A stretch of DNA of 64,000 nt from Seminavis robusta (GCA_903772945.1 CAICTM010000098.1:57576-121575), one strand, 5' to 3'; shown: positions 52,947-64,000, numbered from the stretch's first letter. Notes: generated by a model not told the origin, from the letters alone. A program made the numbers and translations.

Positions 52947-53877
52947 GGCCGCTCTCTACCCAAGGGACTAAAGTAGCGACTAAAGGAAACCTTTAGGTGG
53001 TTGTTTAGTTCAAGATTTAGTCATTATCCTTTAGTAATGGTGGTGTCTACCAGCAGATGACTAAATCTCGGACTAAACAATTAGTCAGTTTTTAGTCAAA
53101 ACATGGTGTCTACCATGGCGACCTGGCGACTAAACAAATGACTAAACGGAACACTACTGGACTTAAAGGACTCAAAAAAGATTTAACAAAAGTGATGGCT
53201 ACCAATATTCTATCAGCATGGTGGATTTAAAGGACTCAAACAAAGATTAACAGAAGTGATGATTACTTTTTTGAGATAATAAGACTGAGATAAAAGACTC
53301 AAAACACACATCGTCGATCGGTCGATCGTTCGATCGTTTGACCTCTACTCTCTCTTTTGCACCTCTACTCTATCAGCTCTGTCACGATGCTCTGATAGTG
53401 AGGCTGTGCAATGAGGCTGCTGTTTTTTTTTTGAAGAGTGCGACCGGATCGTTTGCACCTCTACTACTATCATTCAATCTTCGTTCGTTCGATCGTACTC
53501 CTCTTCGATCGTTCGGAACCCCACGAAGCACCTCTGTGGTAATCCTGTTGGAATTTGTTATCCAACTTGGTGTGCAGTGGTATTGTTTTGCACCTCTACT
53601 CTATCAGCTCTGTCGCGATGCTCTGATAGTGAGGCTGTGCAATGATGAGGGTGCTGTTCGCTGTTCTTTTTTTAAAGCTGTTCTTAAAGAGCTTTAGTCG
53701 TTATGTTCGCTCACCGACTAACCAGCCTCCCGTTAGTCGGTGAGCGAACATAATGACTAAAGCCTTTAGTCCGTGGGACGTTTAGTCGCTTGGGTAGACA
53801 CCACCCCCAGAGACTAAACTACACTAAACTACGAAATATGGCTAGTCGCTACTTTAGTCGCTTGGTAGAGAGCGGCC
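52947..53877. mobile_element. Harbinger-like non-autonomous DNA transposon, 931 bp, TSD TTA
   Basis: Terminal inverted repeats of about 35 bp begin GGCCGCTCTCTACC and continue AAG(G/C)GACTAAAGTAGCG at both ends, with one mismatch and one indel. The flanking duplication is TTA (52944-52946 and 53878-53880). A 3-bp TTA/TAA duplication is the mark of the PIF/Harbinger superfamily. No transposase ORF is present. Inside are many tttagtc/gactaaa words, a 60-bp direct repeat (53355-53414 and 53586-53645) and a 32-bp inverted repeat with one mismatch (53691-53722 and 53732-53763). Confidence 0.9.
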
Positions 53878-54310
53878 TTATGACGAATATGCACAACCGA
53901 ATATTGTCAATCCAGCCATTGTAGCCAGTTACCGTAGAGTTACATCGACCCTGACAGTACACGAACACACTCAGGTTCCGCTTTACTGGCTACACTCCGT
54001 TACCGGTACCTTGCTTTGGATCCTTATGACGAATACATGCACAACCGAACATGTCAATCCAGCCATCGTAGCCAGCTACCGTAGAGTTCATCGATCAGTG
54101 ACAGTGGCAACAGATCGAACACACCAGGTTCGACTTTGCTCGCTGCACTCGTTACCTCGCATTGGATCCTTATGACGAATACACGCAGAACGGAATATTG
54201 TCAATCCAACCATTGTAGCCAGCTGCCGTATAGCTAGTGGCAAACAGTACTTGATTTGCGCATACAGGAAAATGGGTACCGACACAGGAATCACCACCAA
54301 AACAGTAGGA
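53878..54310. repeat. 146-bp tandem repeat interrupted by the transposon
   Basis: Units start ttggatccttatgacgaata, then continue cgaa(t/c)a and tcaatcca-ccat-gtagcc and on to tacc/tagagtt. Unit starts, counted at the TTA, are 53878, 54024 and 54170, exactly 146 bp apart. The part of the first unit left of the TTA lies before 52944, where the transposon inserted. Confidence 0.85.
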
Positions 54311-54655
54311 AATAACAAGAAGGGATGAATCGGTAGGAGGATCCACTCTCTTGTGTGTTGTCGAGTAGCTAGCCTTGCTCCTGTTCCCTTTCAATGAGTC
54401 GACGACTCGATGATCTATTATCTTACGAAAGAAGCAAGTCGTTCGCCCGAGGACTTGTGCATACAGAAAAATGGGTGCCGACACAGGAATCACCACCAAA
54501 TCACAAGGAAATAACACTGGAGGGATGAATCTAGTAGTAGGATCCACTCTCCTCTGTGCTTTTGTGCGTTGTCGTGTAGCCTCCTCCGGTTGACTGTTGC
54601 CATTCAATGACTCGAAGACGTCGTTCATGCTGTTGGTAGGGCTGAAGTTAACAGT
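54258..54655. repeat. Two-copy tandem repeat of about 202 bp
   Basis: gcatacag-aaaatgggt, then cgacacaggaatcaccacca and aaataaca, followed by ggatccactctc, occurs at about 54258 and again at about 54460. The long minus-strand frame through here (54170-54670) encodes matching repeated peptides (VSAPIFLYAQ) and looks like a by-product of the repeat. Confidence 0.75.
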
Positions 54656-55013
54656 TTCCTCCGTACACATACCTCCGTAGCGGTAGCCTCTTCTTCCTCG
54701 TGTTATTCGGAGCGATCAATCGTTCGTTGGACCGCGACAATGGGATTTCCTCGGCCGTCGGCAGTGCAGCAGAGAAAACAACAAATAGATATGAGTTTTG
54801 TTTTCTGTGCTCAATTGCAGACGACCGGAGACTTACCATTGTTTTTCAAATTGCACCAACTTGGCCGTCATGGGCCGAGAACTGACTGCCATCCCACGGT
54901 CCATAGGATTCAATGAGGGATGGCTTTCGAATCTGCACCAGAGAAGGACGGCTTGGATAATAATAGAGGTGCGATCGATCGATTCGAATAATTAAAACCA
55001 ACTCACCTGTTGA

Positions 55014-55231
55014 CGGCCGAGCTTGGAATTCTCTCCTGTTTACCATAGGAATTGAATGGGGGAGAGAAGTCAGCGCTGTACCTACAATTAACGCTCTTGA
55101 TAATAGGCTTACATCGTACAGTACCGTACCAGTCGTTCAATCGTTCCAACAACATTCTTGTCGGCCAAGCTTGGATTTCTCTCCTCTTTGCCATAGCAAT
55201 TCAATGAGGGAGAGAAGTCAGTGCTGCACCT
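55014..55231. repeat. Direct repeat of about 70 bp, spaced 148 bp
   Basis: cggcc(g/a)agcttgga, then ttctctcct-tttaccata and gagagaagtcag-gctg-acct, occurs at 55014-55083 and 55162-55231. A more diverged third copy may lie near 54863-54930. The spacing is close to the 146-bp period of the array to the left. Confidence 0.75.
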
Positions 55232-56288
55232 TCAATGATGGACTTGAACGGTACGAGCTGCAGGCAATCAGTTTATCCTTAACCTTAGTAACTTCAACGG
55301 TTCTTGTATCCACGAATCGATCTAAATCTTTCACGATACACATGACCGTTGATTCTGCAACTGAAGTGCGGGTACACTAATTTACACAGTAAACGCGAGC
55401 CAATCGATTTCAGAGTGCAACTGAGGGGGTAACCTAAAGGAGCGTCGTCTCAGGAGACGTAATTTGGTGTGAAACCTAGCTAGCTAGTAACCGGTGTATG
55501 GTACATTTAAAGGTACTGGTACCTGGACTGGCTAGCTACCAACAGCTCTAGAAAGGGAAGAGAAACCATTGAAGCCCCAGAGAATGAATGATGAATGAAT
55601 CTCTTTCTCTACAGACCCAGCAGCTATACTTTACAAACGGAGACCATGGCTATAAAGAGTAGGTTCATAACTAAGTACTTTTGCCAGAATCTGTAAAGTG
55701 GGAAGTGCACAAGAAAGTCCATGTACATGTAATGACATGCTTGCCTAAAGCTTAAAAGCTGCTATCTACCTAATTGTTGCCGATTTTTCCTCTTCATCTT
55801 CTGTATCCAATTCGTCCACGGTTTCTGCTTTTCAAAGCCAGCAAACAATGACATGGTGAACAATAGAATTGCTTGCAAAGCATCTAGTACAATACCAAGG
55901 AGGGACCACTACAGTGAGCTGTATGGGTGGGTGGTGGTAGGAAATGTCCCTGTATGAGGTGGAGTTAGGTCAGATTTAATGGCCCATCTTAAAGATTTAT
56001 AGGAATGCCTTAAAGTATTAATGTACATGCGGAAATAGAAAATCGGATACCTTAAAGTTTAAATGTATGTATGGAAATCCCGAGTGACTTTAAAGTGGGA
56101 AGTTGGGGAAAAACTTTAAAGTAAAATTGCTAGGTCTGTAGCTAGAGAGCTACACTGTAGAATGATTCTATGGCTCACGGATCCCCACCTAGCCAGCAAT
56201 CCCGACTGGCCTGCGCGCTAATAAAATCGCACCGATTTTGTCGCGAACTTGTAGCCTGGATAAGCCTAGCCGTTGGTATTTCAAAACT
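55232..56288. other. Gene-free spacer
   Basis: No gene seen. The stretch 55975-56130 holds several ttaaagt words (cttaaagtattaatgtacat and variants), suggesting a degenerate short repeat. Confidence 0.4.
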
Positions 56289-56371
56289 TGTCAACCCGAC
56301 ACAGCTCGGGCAGGTTCAGCACAACAACAGTATGTATTTGCTGAACCTGCCCGAGCTGTGTCGGGTTGACA
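56289..56371. repeat. Perfect 33-bp inverted repeat with a 17-nt loop
   Basis: The left arm (56289-56321) begins tgtcaacccgacacagctcg. The right arm (56339-56371) is its exact reverse complement at all 33 positions. The loop is caacaacagtatgtatt. It could be a tiny foldback element or a hairpin RNA source; no promoter is evident. Confidence 0.93.
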
Positions 56372-56706
56372 TAATTTGAGTGGAGCAGGTTCCATTTTAA
56401 CAAGGGCGATTTGGAGAAAATCCAAGAGCAACTCGAACTCTAAACCATGGGGTAAATGTGCTATTTTCTACAAAGATTTAGAGGGCGTCGCATCATGACA
56501 TCATGAGATGGAAACGCTCACATTTTCTAAACTATCGAAACACATTGGTTTTGTGTTGATGCCAACGGATCGTTCAATGTGTTTGCCTGTTGGATGGCGC
56601 TGTTTCGTTCGTTCGATTGCTTTAGATGTAATATAAGAAACTAGAAACTGTTTACTACTATTGTATTCGCCGACAATGATATCTTCTTCTTTACCCTCTG
56701 ACAGAA

Positions 56707-58710
56707 GTGCTGCCGCTGCAACCAGACGCAGTAGCAGGAAGCGAAGTGGCTGCTGATGAACCCATCGTGAAGAAGAATCCACCCAAATCAATCCGTAGGA
56801 TAAAGTATTGCACTGAATGGCCTTTGGAACGGAGTATGTATTGTAGTGGTTGTGCTTTTTATGAAGACGCTTCCGCCACATTCAAGAAGAAGCCTCGCCA
56901 TGAAAGCCACAAAGGAGAGAAGTTCCAATGCAAGCTTCCATGGAAATACAAGCCTGATGATGAGTATGTCGCTGCCAAATTCAACATGGGCGCTGACTGG
57001 ATACGCGATATCAACAACTATCTGAACACTCGTTTCAACATGAACGCGAGTCGCATCCAGGAAACACCTGTCAGTCACTTAGCAACAAAGGCCGCGGTCG
57101 TCGATCAAGTTGTGGAAATGCAGGAGGGAAGCACGCCCGAAAGTGTTTTGACAGAAGAAGAGATCGCGCAAACTGAAATTGAAGAAATCGTGGACAATCG
57201 AAAAAGGAAGAAAGCAAAGGAAGAAATTCAAGTTGGCGATGTCGAGATCAGCAGTCAGGGGAGTGCCTTCTCCATTGTGAACGTCCCACATACACATGCT
57301 GTGGTACCGAAGTGTCAGCTGGAACGTCTGAGGAACACAGAAAACCAGATGAAAGAATTGCAGAAGGGGTTTTCCTACAATTCCTTCCATGGCGGCTCTA
57401 GGTTCATGAAGTCACTTATTGTTATTGCCTTGGCCAGTTGCCCAGCGCTGCCTATCTCCCAAGCGGCAACCATAATCCCACTTATTGTTGCCGCTTTTTT
57501 GGTTGACTTCAGACTTCTGGCCAAGACCAATGTCGAGACGTTCTCGAAATCCTTTCCATCAGAGACCTACCTAAGGGATTTGATGTACACTTCCGCTGCA
57601 GAGGACATGCTGTGCCTAGCGAAACGTCTGAATGGCAAGACAGTATTCCTCTCGTGTGACAAGGGAAATAAGAAGGGTGTCGGACATTTTGTGAAGATAC
57701 TCTCCTGGTATGACATCGAATCCAAAAGTGTCTGCAAACAGCTGCTGGATATCGATGCTAGTGGTGGAACAAGTGAGGAATGCGCTGATGCAATCCAAGC
57801 TTCACTGAAGAAGGTCGAGGTTACCAAGCTGAAGGGTCAGACAACCGACAGCGGTGGTGGTGGTGTCCTTGAAGGATTGTCGAGTGCTTTGAATTCAAGA
57901 GGCCTTTGCCACCAACCATACTGGGCCCAATCTTGTGCATTGCATAACTTGCAGCTATGCATTTCTACTCCAGTCAGACATCTCTTTGGAGAGGGAGGTT
58001 TGGATAAGAAGAATGTCATGCAGCTTATCCATTCAGTGTCAGATCTCCAAGAGAGCATGGAGATGGATGTGTGGAGGATGCATGTGTCAGAGGCGGTCGA
58101 CTTCATGGATGTGTACACAGACGAAACTTAAGTTGGAGGAGCCAATGCCGGAGATCAATCCTTCGGTGAAAAGTGGGAGAAGGTGAAGCTGTTTCAGCAC
58201 TTCGATGACATGAATGCAGACATCATCGAGATCATCAAACAACGCATTCAGGCACCAGTGCTCACAAGGTGGTGGAGTGTAGGTGAGACATCTCGAATAT
58301 CTCTCACCATCTACCTGCTGCTGGTACGGATGTGTCAACAGGTGATTAATGCACACTCTGACAAGTCCAACAAGATTGCGTCCGGTCTACAGCCATTGCT
58401 GTGTGAGCCACTACTGTACAGTGACTTGACAATGATGGTTGGCTTCCACACCGCCTTCCTTTGTCCTCACTTCGAGTGGTTCCAGGCATGCAAGGACTTA
58501 TCAAAAGTCAGCGGCTTCCAGACACACAACGTTGCAGTCAGGACCTTCCTTATTCACCAAGACTTACAGTGCATGAAAACGTCCATCCTTACCACACATA
58601 CTGACTTTGCGCTTTTCAGAGGATCGCTGACAGGTTTATGTGCAGTTGAAGTCGAAGAACAGAAAAAGAAGGCTGTCAAGTTTGTTGATTTTGCAATACA
58701 CGGCTCTTAG
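56707..58710 (+). pseudogene. hAT-like transposase gene with one in-frame stop
   Basis: A continuous frame of about 667 codons, open from 56707 (GTG; no ATG at the start), with TAA at 58129-58131 and an end at 58710. The N-terminus is basic with Cys pairs (MYCSGCAFYEDASATFKKKP ... FQCKLPW), possibly a zinc finger. The core has VFLSCDKGNKKGVGHFVKIL, LDIDASGGTSEECADAI, KGQTTDSGGGGVLEGLSSAL and SCALHNLQLCIST, which resemble the D, D and C-x-x-H blocks of hAT-type RNase H transposases. After the stop come PVLTRWWSVGETSRISLTIY and a truncated tail. The usual C-terminal dimerisation block is not evident. No terminal inverted repeats were identified. Confidence 0.6.
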
Positions 58711-60143
58711 CCTTATTCGCGACTCGATCCTAGATAGGGTTTGAGTTCGACTCATGACTGAGTCTTTCGTGAATAGTCATTGAGACAGGGTTCTCATGAC
58801 CGCTAGTCATACTAGGTCGATGTGAAACATCGCGCTAGATATTTAGCTGGCGTGGAGATTCCACGCTACTAGATAAATGCTAGACGAATCTTCCACGCGT
58901 TCCGTTTTCGATCGTGGAGTGAGTAGGATTGCTACCGCAACCTACTCTATCACACTCTAAGTCTCCCGCGGGAGTTCAGATCTACGACTTTGATTGTGGA
59001 TCTCTCTCGTTGATTAGTTTTCATAGCTTTCTAATCCTCTCATAACTTTCATTCTCTCAAACTCAAAACACTCGAAAGATCTTTACACTAGCTTTTAGCG
59101 TAGTGCATTTTGTTAACAAACACAATAGCTTTCAGCTATCCTCAACCTATTCCTCACCATGAAGTTGCCAAAGACGCGTACACCAGCTTCGAGTCTAAGC
59201 TGCGCGACAAACAATCCTTCCTCTCATCGATCGCGACGATGAATGCGAAATCGACGATTCTCGCTCCACCACCTACAAATTCGCACTGTTCCAGCAGATG
59301 CTAACAGCGCCAAGTACACCTTCAAGGTCCAAATCATCAATGGATCTGAGACTCCACGTCAAACCATCAAGTGGGCTGGACGTATAGAGAAAGTCTTCAT
59401 CGGGCTCGCCATTGCTACGCCTGAGACAAACATAACCTCCTCAAGGAAATGACTTCTAGCTCTGCCAAGAGCAGTTACGAATCTAGCTGTGCAGGCCACC
59501 GTGAAATACGTTGGAATGCCTTGCGCCAGATGCAGTCAACGCGATTGCTCCACGCGACATACGTGGCGGTGAAGACGAAGCCACTTTCCAAGCACGTTTC
59601 CAGCTGCCTGGAACGGAGCAGCTCAGCCTGCTTTGGACGACACTGACATTACGTTTGGCATAAATGCCTGTGTCGAGCGGTCTGTCCCTACAAGGCTCTT
59701 GAAAAGCAGAAACGCTTCATGCGCCGCAAGATGCGTAAGCCTGCTGATATGACTATCGGGCTTATGTCAACAACTCAGTCGGATGAAGCCGATGAACTTC
59801 TCGTCTACCACCTTTTGGACCCAACCAAACGTTGAACCATGACAAAGTCATTGACATTGTTTGTCATGGAATTCCACGCTCGTGGATGAAGAAGATGGAC
59901 GAACACGATTTCGATCCTTTCTCAGCTCCTATCGGAGAAACCATTGGATTCTGCAAACGCATGGAATCCCTCCGAAGACTTTGACAAGGGCGTGATGCCA
60001 AGCAACTCGATAACTTTTAGGAGCGAAGCTCTGGATCCCGTCAGAGATAGCTCCAACAGCTATGCTGGCCTACAACTCCAGCATGCGCAGTTGGCTTATC
60101 TCCAGCAAAGCAGCAAGAAAGGATCGTCCTTTCCATCATAGTT
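58711..60143 (+). mobile_element. Decayed LTR retrotransposon: possible LTR/leader and gag
   Basis: 58711-59150 looks like an LTR or leader (dense short direct and inverted words, no coding). From 59150 to 60143 the plus strand carries gag pieces in shifting frames: FESKLRDKQSFLSSIATMNA, KALEKQKRFMRRKMRKPADM, then KVIDIVCHGIPRSWMKKMDE and EDFDKG. These match the layout of diatom LTR-element Gag proteins (a KxxRYMRR-like helix, then a short I-P-x-x-W-x-K/R block). Multiple frameshifts and stops; no pol detected. Confidence 0.55.
60008..60143. repeat. Direct repeat, copy 1 (copy 2 at the right window edge)
   Basis: Matches 63864-64000: cgataactttaggagcga, then gctctg-atcc-gtcagaga and tccaacagctatgctggcct, ending ttccatcatagtta. 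Differences are a few substitutions and small indels. Here it forms the end of the decayed gag. Confidence 0.88.
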
Positions 60144-63100
60144 AAGAAATAGTACGAAAGATTGAGACCGATCCTGATTAGCTTGTAGCCCCTTTGATAC
60201 CGCAGCAGTTGATACCTATCCTGTTGAGGCCGGGCAGAAGCAGTAGGAGGTAGCAGATAGTACTGTTCCCAGACTGCCACTGCACGATTGAATAACGAAG
60301 GCCACCAGCTCCTGAGGAGAGCTGGCCCAAAGGGTCCAGCAGAGAGCTCTGCTGGCCCTCCTGTCTGACTGACAGGGCCAAGTCCTTGGTCTGGTGCCTA
60401 CTGGAGGTGTTGGAATACTCCTGAGGCCACGACAAGGCTCCCTGAACTGCCTGACTACCGCTGTACCTGAGGAAGGGTTTCAGCGAGGTCCAGTCCACTA
60501 CTTCAGTACTGGAACTGAACCTTCAAGAACTTATTGGATTAACAGTCAGCATAGAATTCAGGCAGTTTTAAGGGAAGGAGAGTCTCCAGGCCGACAAGGA
60601 GCTCTCCGCATTACAACAATCACTGCTACAGCTACAGTGGTCCACGGTTGGTTCTCATTTGCTTTTTGGTGTTGATTTTAAGCCTACTCTTGAAGTCCTA
60701 ACTCAACAACCTTCAGGTCAATTCTGACAGCTCTAGCCTTCACCAGAGCGTCAGGAATCTTTGGGTTGGTCCTCTACCATCTACAAGGCCAACACAAGGC
60801 TCCCTGTTGCCACGGAAAGGACCTATATTCCAACAACCTCATCCTCGACGCCGTTGCCGACAACCTTAGCTAGGAGGTAGCTAGCTAGCACCGAAGAGAG
60901 GAAAAGCATACCAATTCGCTCGAAAGAAGAAGCAGTTCTTGACTGGTCCCGGTACGGAACACCAGGAGTCTCCGAGAGAACACGAGACTTATTGTTTTCG
61001 CACCTATCTTGGCCATCGAACAATCTTTTACAAGGAGGTTTCTTTCAGTGAATTGCGAGATATATCTTGTTGATACGAGGCTTATCTCTTCGTGACAAGG
61101 GCATATCCCTTTCCACTCAATCAGCGAATTACGTGATTTATTGCAGTGTACACGGCTTATCTCTTTCGAATCGCCTGTGCAGTTTCAAGTGTCACGAGTT
61201 TCTGTCATGTACTGGTTTCAGCGACCCACGGAACGTTCAGGAACGACTCGACGTTCCTTTCCGGAAGCCGCTCATCCAATCAAAACATCCGTGCAGATTC
61301 GATAGTTCCGTGAAAGTTTGGTACTTATTACGACGTACACTGAGTCAGTTTGTGAGTTCCTTTTCGATCCTGGAGCTCCGAAGACTTATTGGGCGACGTT
61401 CCCCGTACCAGTTCTCTGTTCCGAAAGCACGCCCAGCTTCGGTAAATCCTTCGACTCACATTTTAAAGGTTTTACACCGTCGAGTCATTGAAAACTCGTG
61501 AAATATCGCGATCTTCCGTGAAGACTCGAGAGAGTGCACGAGTGTGAGTAACTCGAGGAGCCACAAGACAACCAAGAGGTCAATCGCTTGGCTGAAAGTG
61601 TTACCAGTGTGTCCGCAATCATTGGTTTAGTCTGTGGGTATCTCACCTTGGATTTTAGGAGCTTTTGTGGGGAGATTCATTGGTCCAGCAAGCTAGCTTG
61701 TGTGGCAAAATCTCACCAAATCCAAGCCAGTTTCCAGCACCAAGGCGATACAAGCAGCTTGTTCCAGAGCCTGTACACCGGCTACCTTATTCAATTACCA
61801 CCCACTTGAATTTCCTAGGCCCCTAGCAAAGGTTCCAAGAAGTCATCTTTGTGGTTTCCAGATTACAGTTGCGTCAAGGTTCATTGCCCTGCTACCAGAG
61901 CCAAATTCCAGTATTTCCCAAACTACAACCGGTACACCTCTTCCTTGGCAGAAAGAAAGCAACCATGTCACTCTACATACCCACAGTGACTCCTCCATCC
62001 TCACGACACGCCTCGAAGGATAGAGAACCAAGGAAACAGGCTAGCCCAAGAACAACTAGCCACACTTCCCCTACAACCCGGGAGGATACGGTCCAGGCCA
62101 TCATGAAGAGTCTGGATGAGCGCACGCCTCTATCCAAGCCCTTGCACTACCCTTGATAGTCTATTGAGGAGCGACAGTGGTGCATTCGTCAGCTGCTGAC
62201 AAGTCCCTTAGTCGAAACCTCGAAAGATCAACGGAAAAGCAGCTGCCCTCAAGCAGCAAGCAGCCGCCTCCAGGAATAGAGGCACAACCGGTATCACGCA
62301 TCTCCCAAGCCGATTGTGGGTAGTTGCCTGTCACTAGTGTCAAGCCCACGCAGCGGCGACTGCAGAGGCCCCTCTTTTGCTTCCAACACAACAGCAATGT
62401 ACCCACAGTTCCACCGACTGGCATCCAACTCCCAAGTCAGACTGTGGGGAGTTGCCCGCATTCGCCCTTCGGCCGGTGCACAGCCAACCACAGCCACCTT
62501 CCGGCCAGCTTGTGGGGAGTCGCCAGCCACTTTGTCCTTTGCAAGTTACAGCGGCGAAAACCAGTCTGCCCAATGCCACAGCCCTTGGTTGCTCCGTACA
62601 ACCATTTTGCCCTAGCTAGTGCTCCCAATGCATCACAGGGTGATGGGGAGATTACAGAGCTGCCTACCTCCAGCTCCTGCTAGTCACCCAGCTTCTACAT
62701 TGGCTTTGGGAGGCCAGTACTGTAGCCACACAGCAACAGTGATTCTAGCAGGACGATTCCACTCATCCAAGGAAGTCCCCCTGTATCGATACAACGGTTG
62801 TCCACTTCCAATCAGGACCGCACGTCCTTTGGTCAGCAGACGACAACACAGCCCATGTTGGATGCCTACAGTTTGCCCATCAAGGCGAAGGCAACCAACT
62901 CGGCTCTAGCAGAGCCTCCTCTCTTTGGTACTCCCGTGCCACCAGGCTCATGCACAATGAGAGGATCCCTTGCAAGCAAGTGCACACCCAAAGCAGGATG
63001 TTTTCAAGCAAGAAGCTTCAGGGCAGTGCAACAATCAACCTTGGCTGGAGATCCACGTGTCCACCATGTCGAACGACAACCAAGGATCCCAGCTTGGTCC

Positions 63101-63863
63101 ATCCGGACCCACCTCTCTTTGGTACTCCCAGTGCAACTAGGCTTGTGCCAAATGAAGGATCCCTATGGCAGCAATCGCACCCCAGTCGACCATCCCCTTG
63201 TCGACAACCACCAACACTGTCTGACAAGCACCAACAATGTCAGCACCACAGGATGAGTCCAAGGTTCGAACCAACATGGTCTCAGTTTCCCATGTCTCCA
63301 AGGCAAGGGGGAGTCCTCAAGTGTTGGGCATGTGGTTCCATCATTGTTTGCTTCCATGATGGCTCACATAGGATTGGAGCCCTCCAGTCCGTGCTGCTAG
63401 CAGCCGGTCCTGGATTTTCGGACAGGCAGCTAGACTACATCCCTGTCTGGTTACAGCCACATCCATCCACCATCCATCCAAGGGACATGATGCGGGCAAG
63501 AAGGCCGCTACACTGAGAGCTTGCCGCCGCTGAATTCGGCCTGTGGCAAACGCCACGAATATTTGTCTACAATATGAGGAAAACAAACAACAGCTATGGA
63601 TAGCAAACCAGCACCGCCGCACCTACTAGTCTGGCCATGCTGATGAAGCAGCAACCCTTTGCCCTACCTTTGGTCCAGAACCAACCAAACATGTGCAAGT
63701 CCTTCCACAGTTGAGATCCCCCATCTCTGCATTGTGTTCCACTGGCAGTCGATGCTGAGTGGCCCATGGATGTTCCATTCATGGGAGAGTTTGTAGATAG
63801 ATAGTTAGTAATAATCGTATATAGGGCATTCCCATGAGAGCGGTTCCATACGCACTCGTGGGA
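60144..63863. other. Low-clarity region between the direct repeats
   Basis: No intact gene. From 61590 to 63520 several plus-strand frames have coding-like composition. At 62950-63516 there is an internal repeat (PPLFGTPSATRLVPNEGSL, with a related copy upstream near 62918-62970) and Pro/Gln/His-rich pieces around 62320-62680. Stops and frame changes interrupt them all. It may be a decayed mobile-element or Gag-like gene; I cannot name it. Confidence 0.3.
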
Positions 63864-64000
63864 GCGATAACTTTAGGAGCGAGAGCTCTGAATCCAGTCA
63901 GAGATAGCACCAACAGCTATGCTGGCCTACAACTCCAGCAGTCGCAGTTGGCTTATCTCCCAGCAAGCAGCAAGAAAGGATCGCCTTTCCATCATAGTTA
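63864..64000. repeat. Direct repeat, copy 2 (cut by the window edge)
   Basis: Second copy of 60008-60143 in the same orientation, still matching at the last base of the window. Confidence 0.88.

Noticed and set aside
54170-54670. A 166-codon minus-strand ORF
   Set aside because: It runs through the 202-bp tandem repeat and repeats its own peptide; no independent support.

Overview
This 64 kb window is nuclear DNA of a eukaryotic microalga, most likely a pennate diatom (something like Seminavis is my guess from general gene style, not a database match). The reasons are: short GT-AG introns of about 70-250 nt; a plastid-type bipartite N-terminus with a phenylalanine at the predicted signal-peptide cut in a pseudouridine synthase; a beta-alpha fused transhydrogenase; a thioredoxin h and a CHY/RING ubiquitin ligase typical of protists; and many LTR and tyrosine-recombinase retroelements. 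There are no operons. Genes lie on both strands, separated by long repeat-rich spacers.

Left part (1-9.9 kb): the end of a putative gene that runs off the left edge, a triple-YrhK membrane protein, about 2 kb of tandem repeat (a short 13-bp-like minisatellite passing into a highly degenerate A+T-rich array), a full-length relative of the first gene, a small unknown protein and a probably plastid-targeted RluA pseudouridine synthase. Middle-left (10-28.9 kb), the gene-dense part: a broken Copia fragment, thioredoxin, a small basic winged-helix-like protein, a beta-lactamase-fold hydrolase, a CHY/RING ubiquitin ligase, a bacterial-looking DUF262-HNH nuclease, two near-identical LRR genes flanking an AAA+ ATPase, and a secreted class 3 lipase that needs a 35-nt intron or a frameshift.

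Middle (29-36 kb): a nearly complete DIRS-like retrotransposon (Gag-like, RT-RNase H, tyrosine recombinase) carrying in-frame UGA codons. From 37.7 to 52.6 kb there are two related TPR-like genes, one with a broken partial tandem copy behind it, a possible TnpB/Fanzor remnant, a mitochondrial-type NAD(P) transhydrogenase, a Q/N-rich unknown protein and a frameshifted Golgi glycosyltransferase.

Right part (52.6-64 kb): almost wholly repeats. A 931-bp Harbinger-like non-autonomous transposon sits inside a 146-bp tandem repeat whose neighbouring units preserve the empty site. This is followed by more tandem repeats, a perfect 33-bp inverted repeat, a hAT-like transposase pseudogene, a decayed LTR-element gag, and a 3.7-kb stretch bracketed by a direct repeat.

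Housekeeping functions here are independent (redox: thioredoxin and transhydrogenase; RNA modification; protein turnover; secretion). I see no multi-gene pathway. The most unusual items are the DUF262-HNH gene, the toroid-AAA+ fusion, the DIRS-like element with its UGA codons, the 35-nt intron, the Harbinger-like insertion with preserved empty sites and the 33-bp hairpin.
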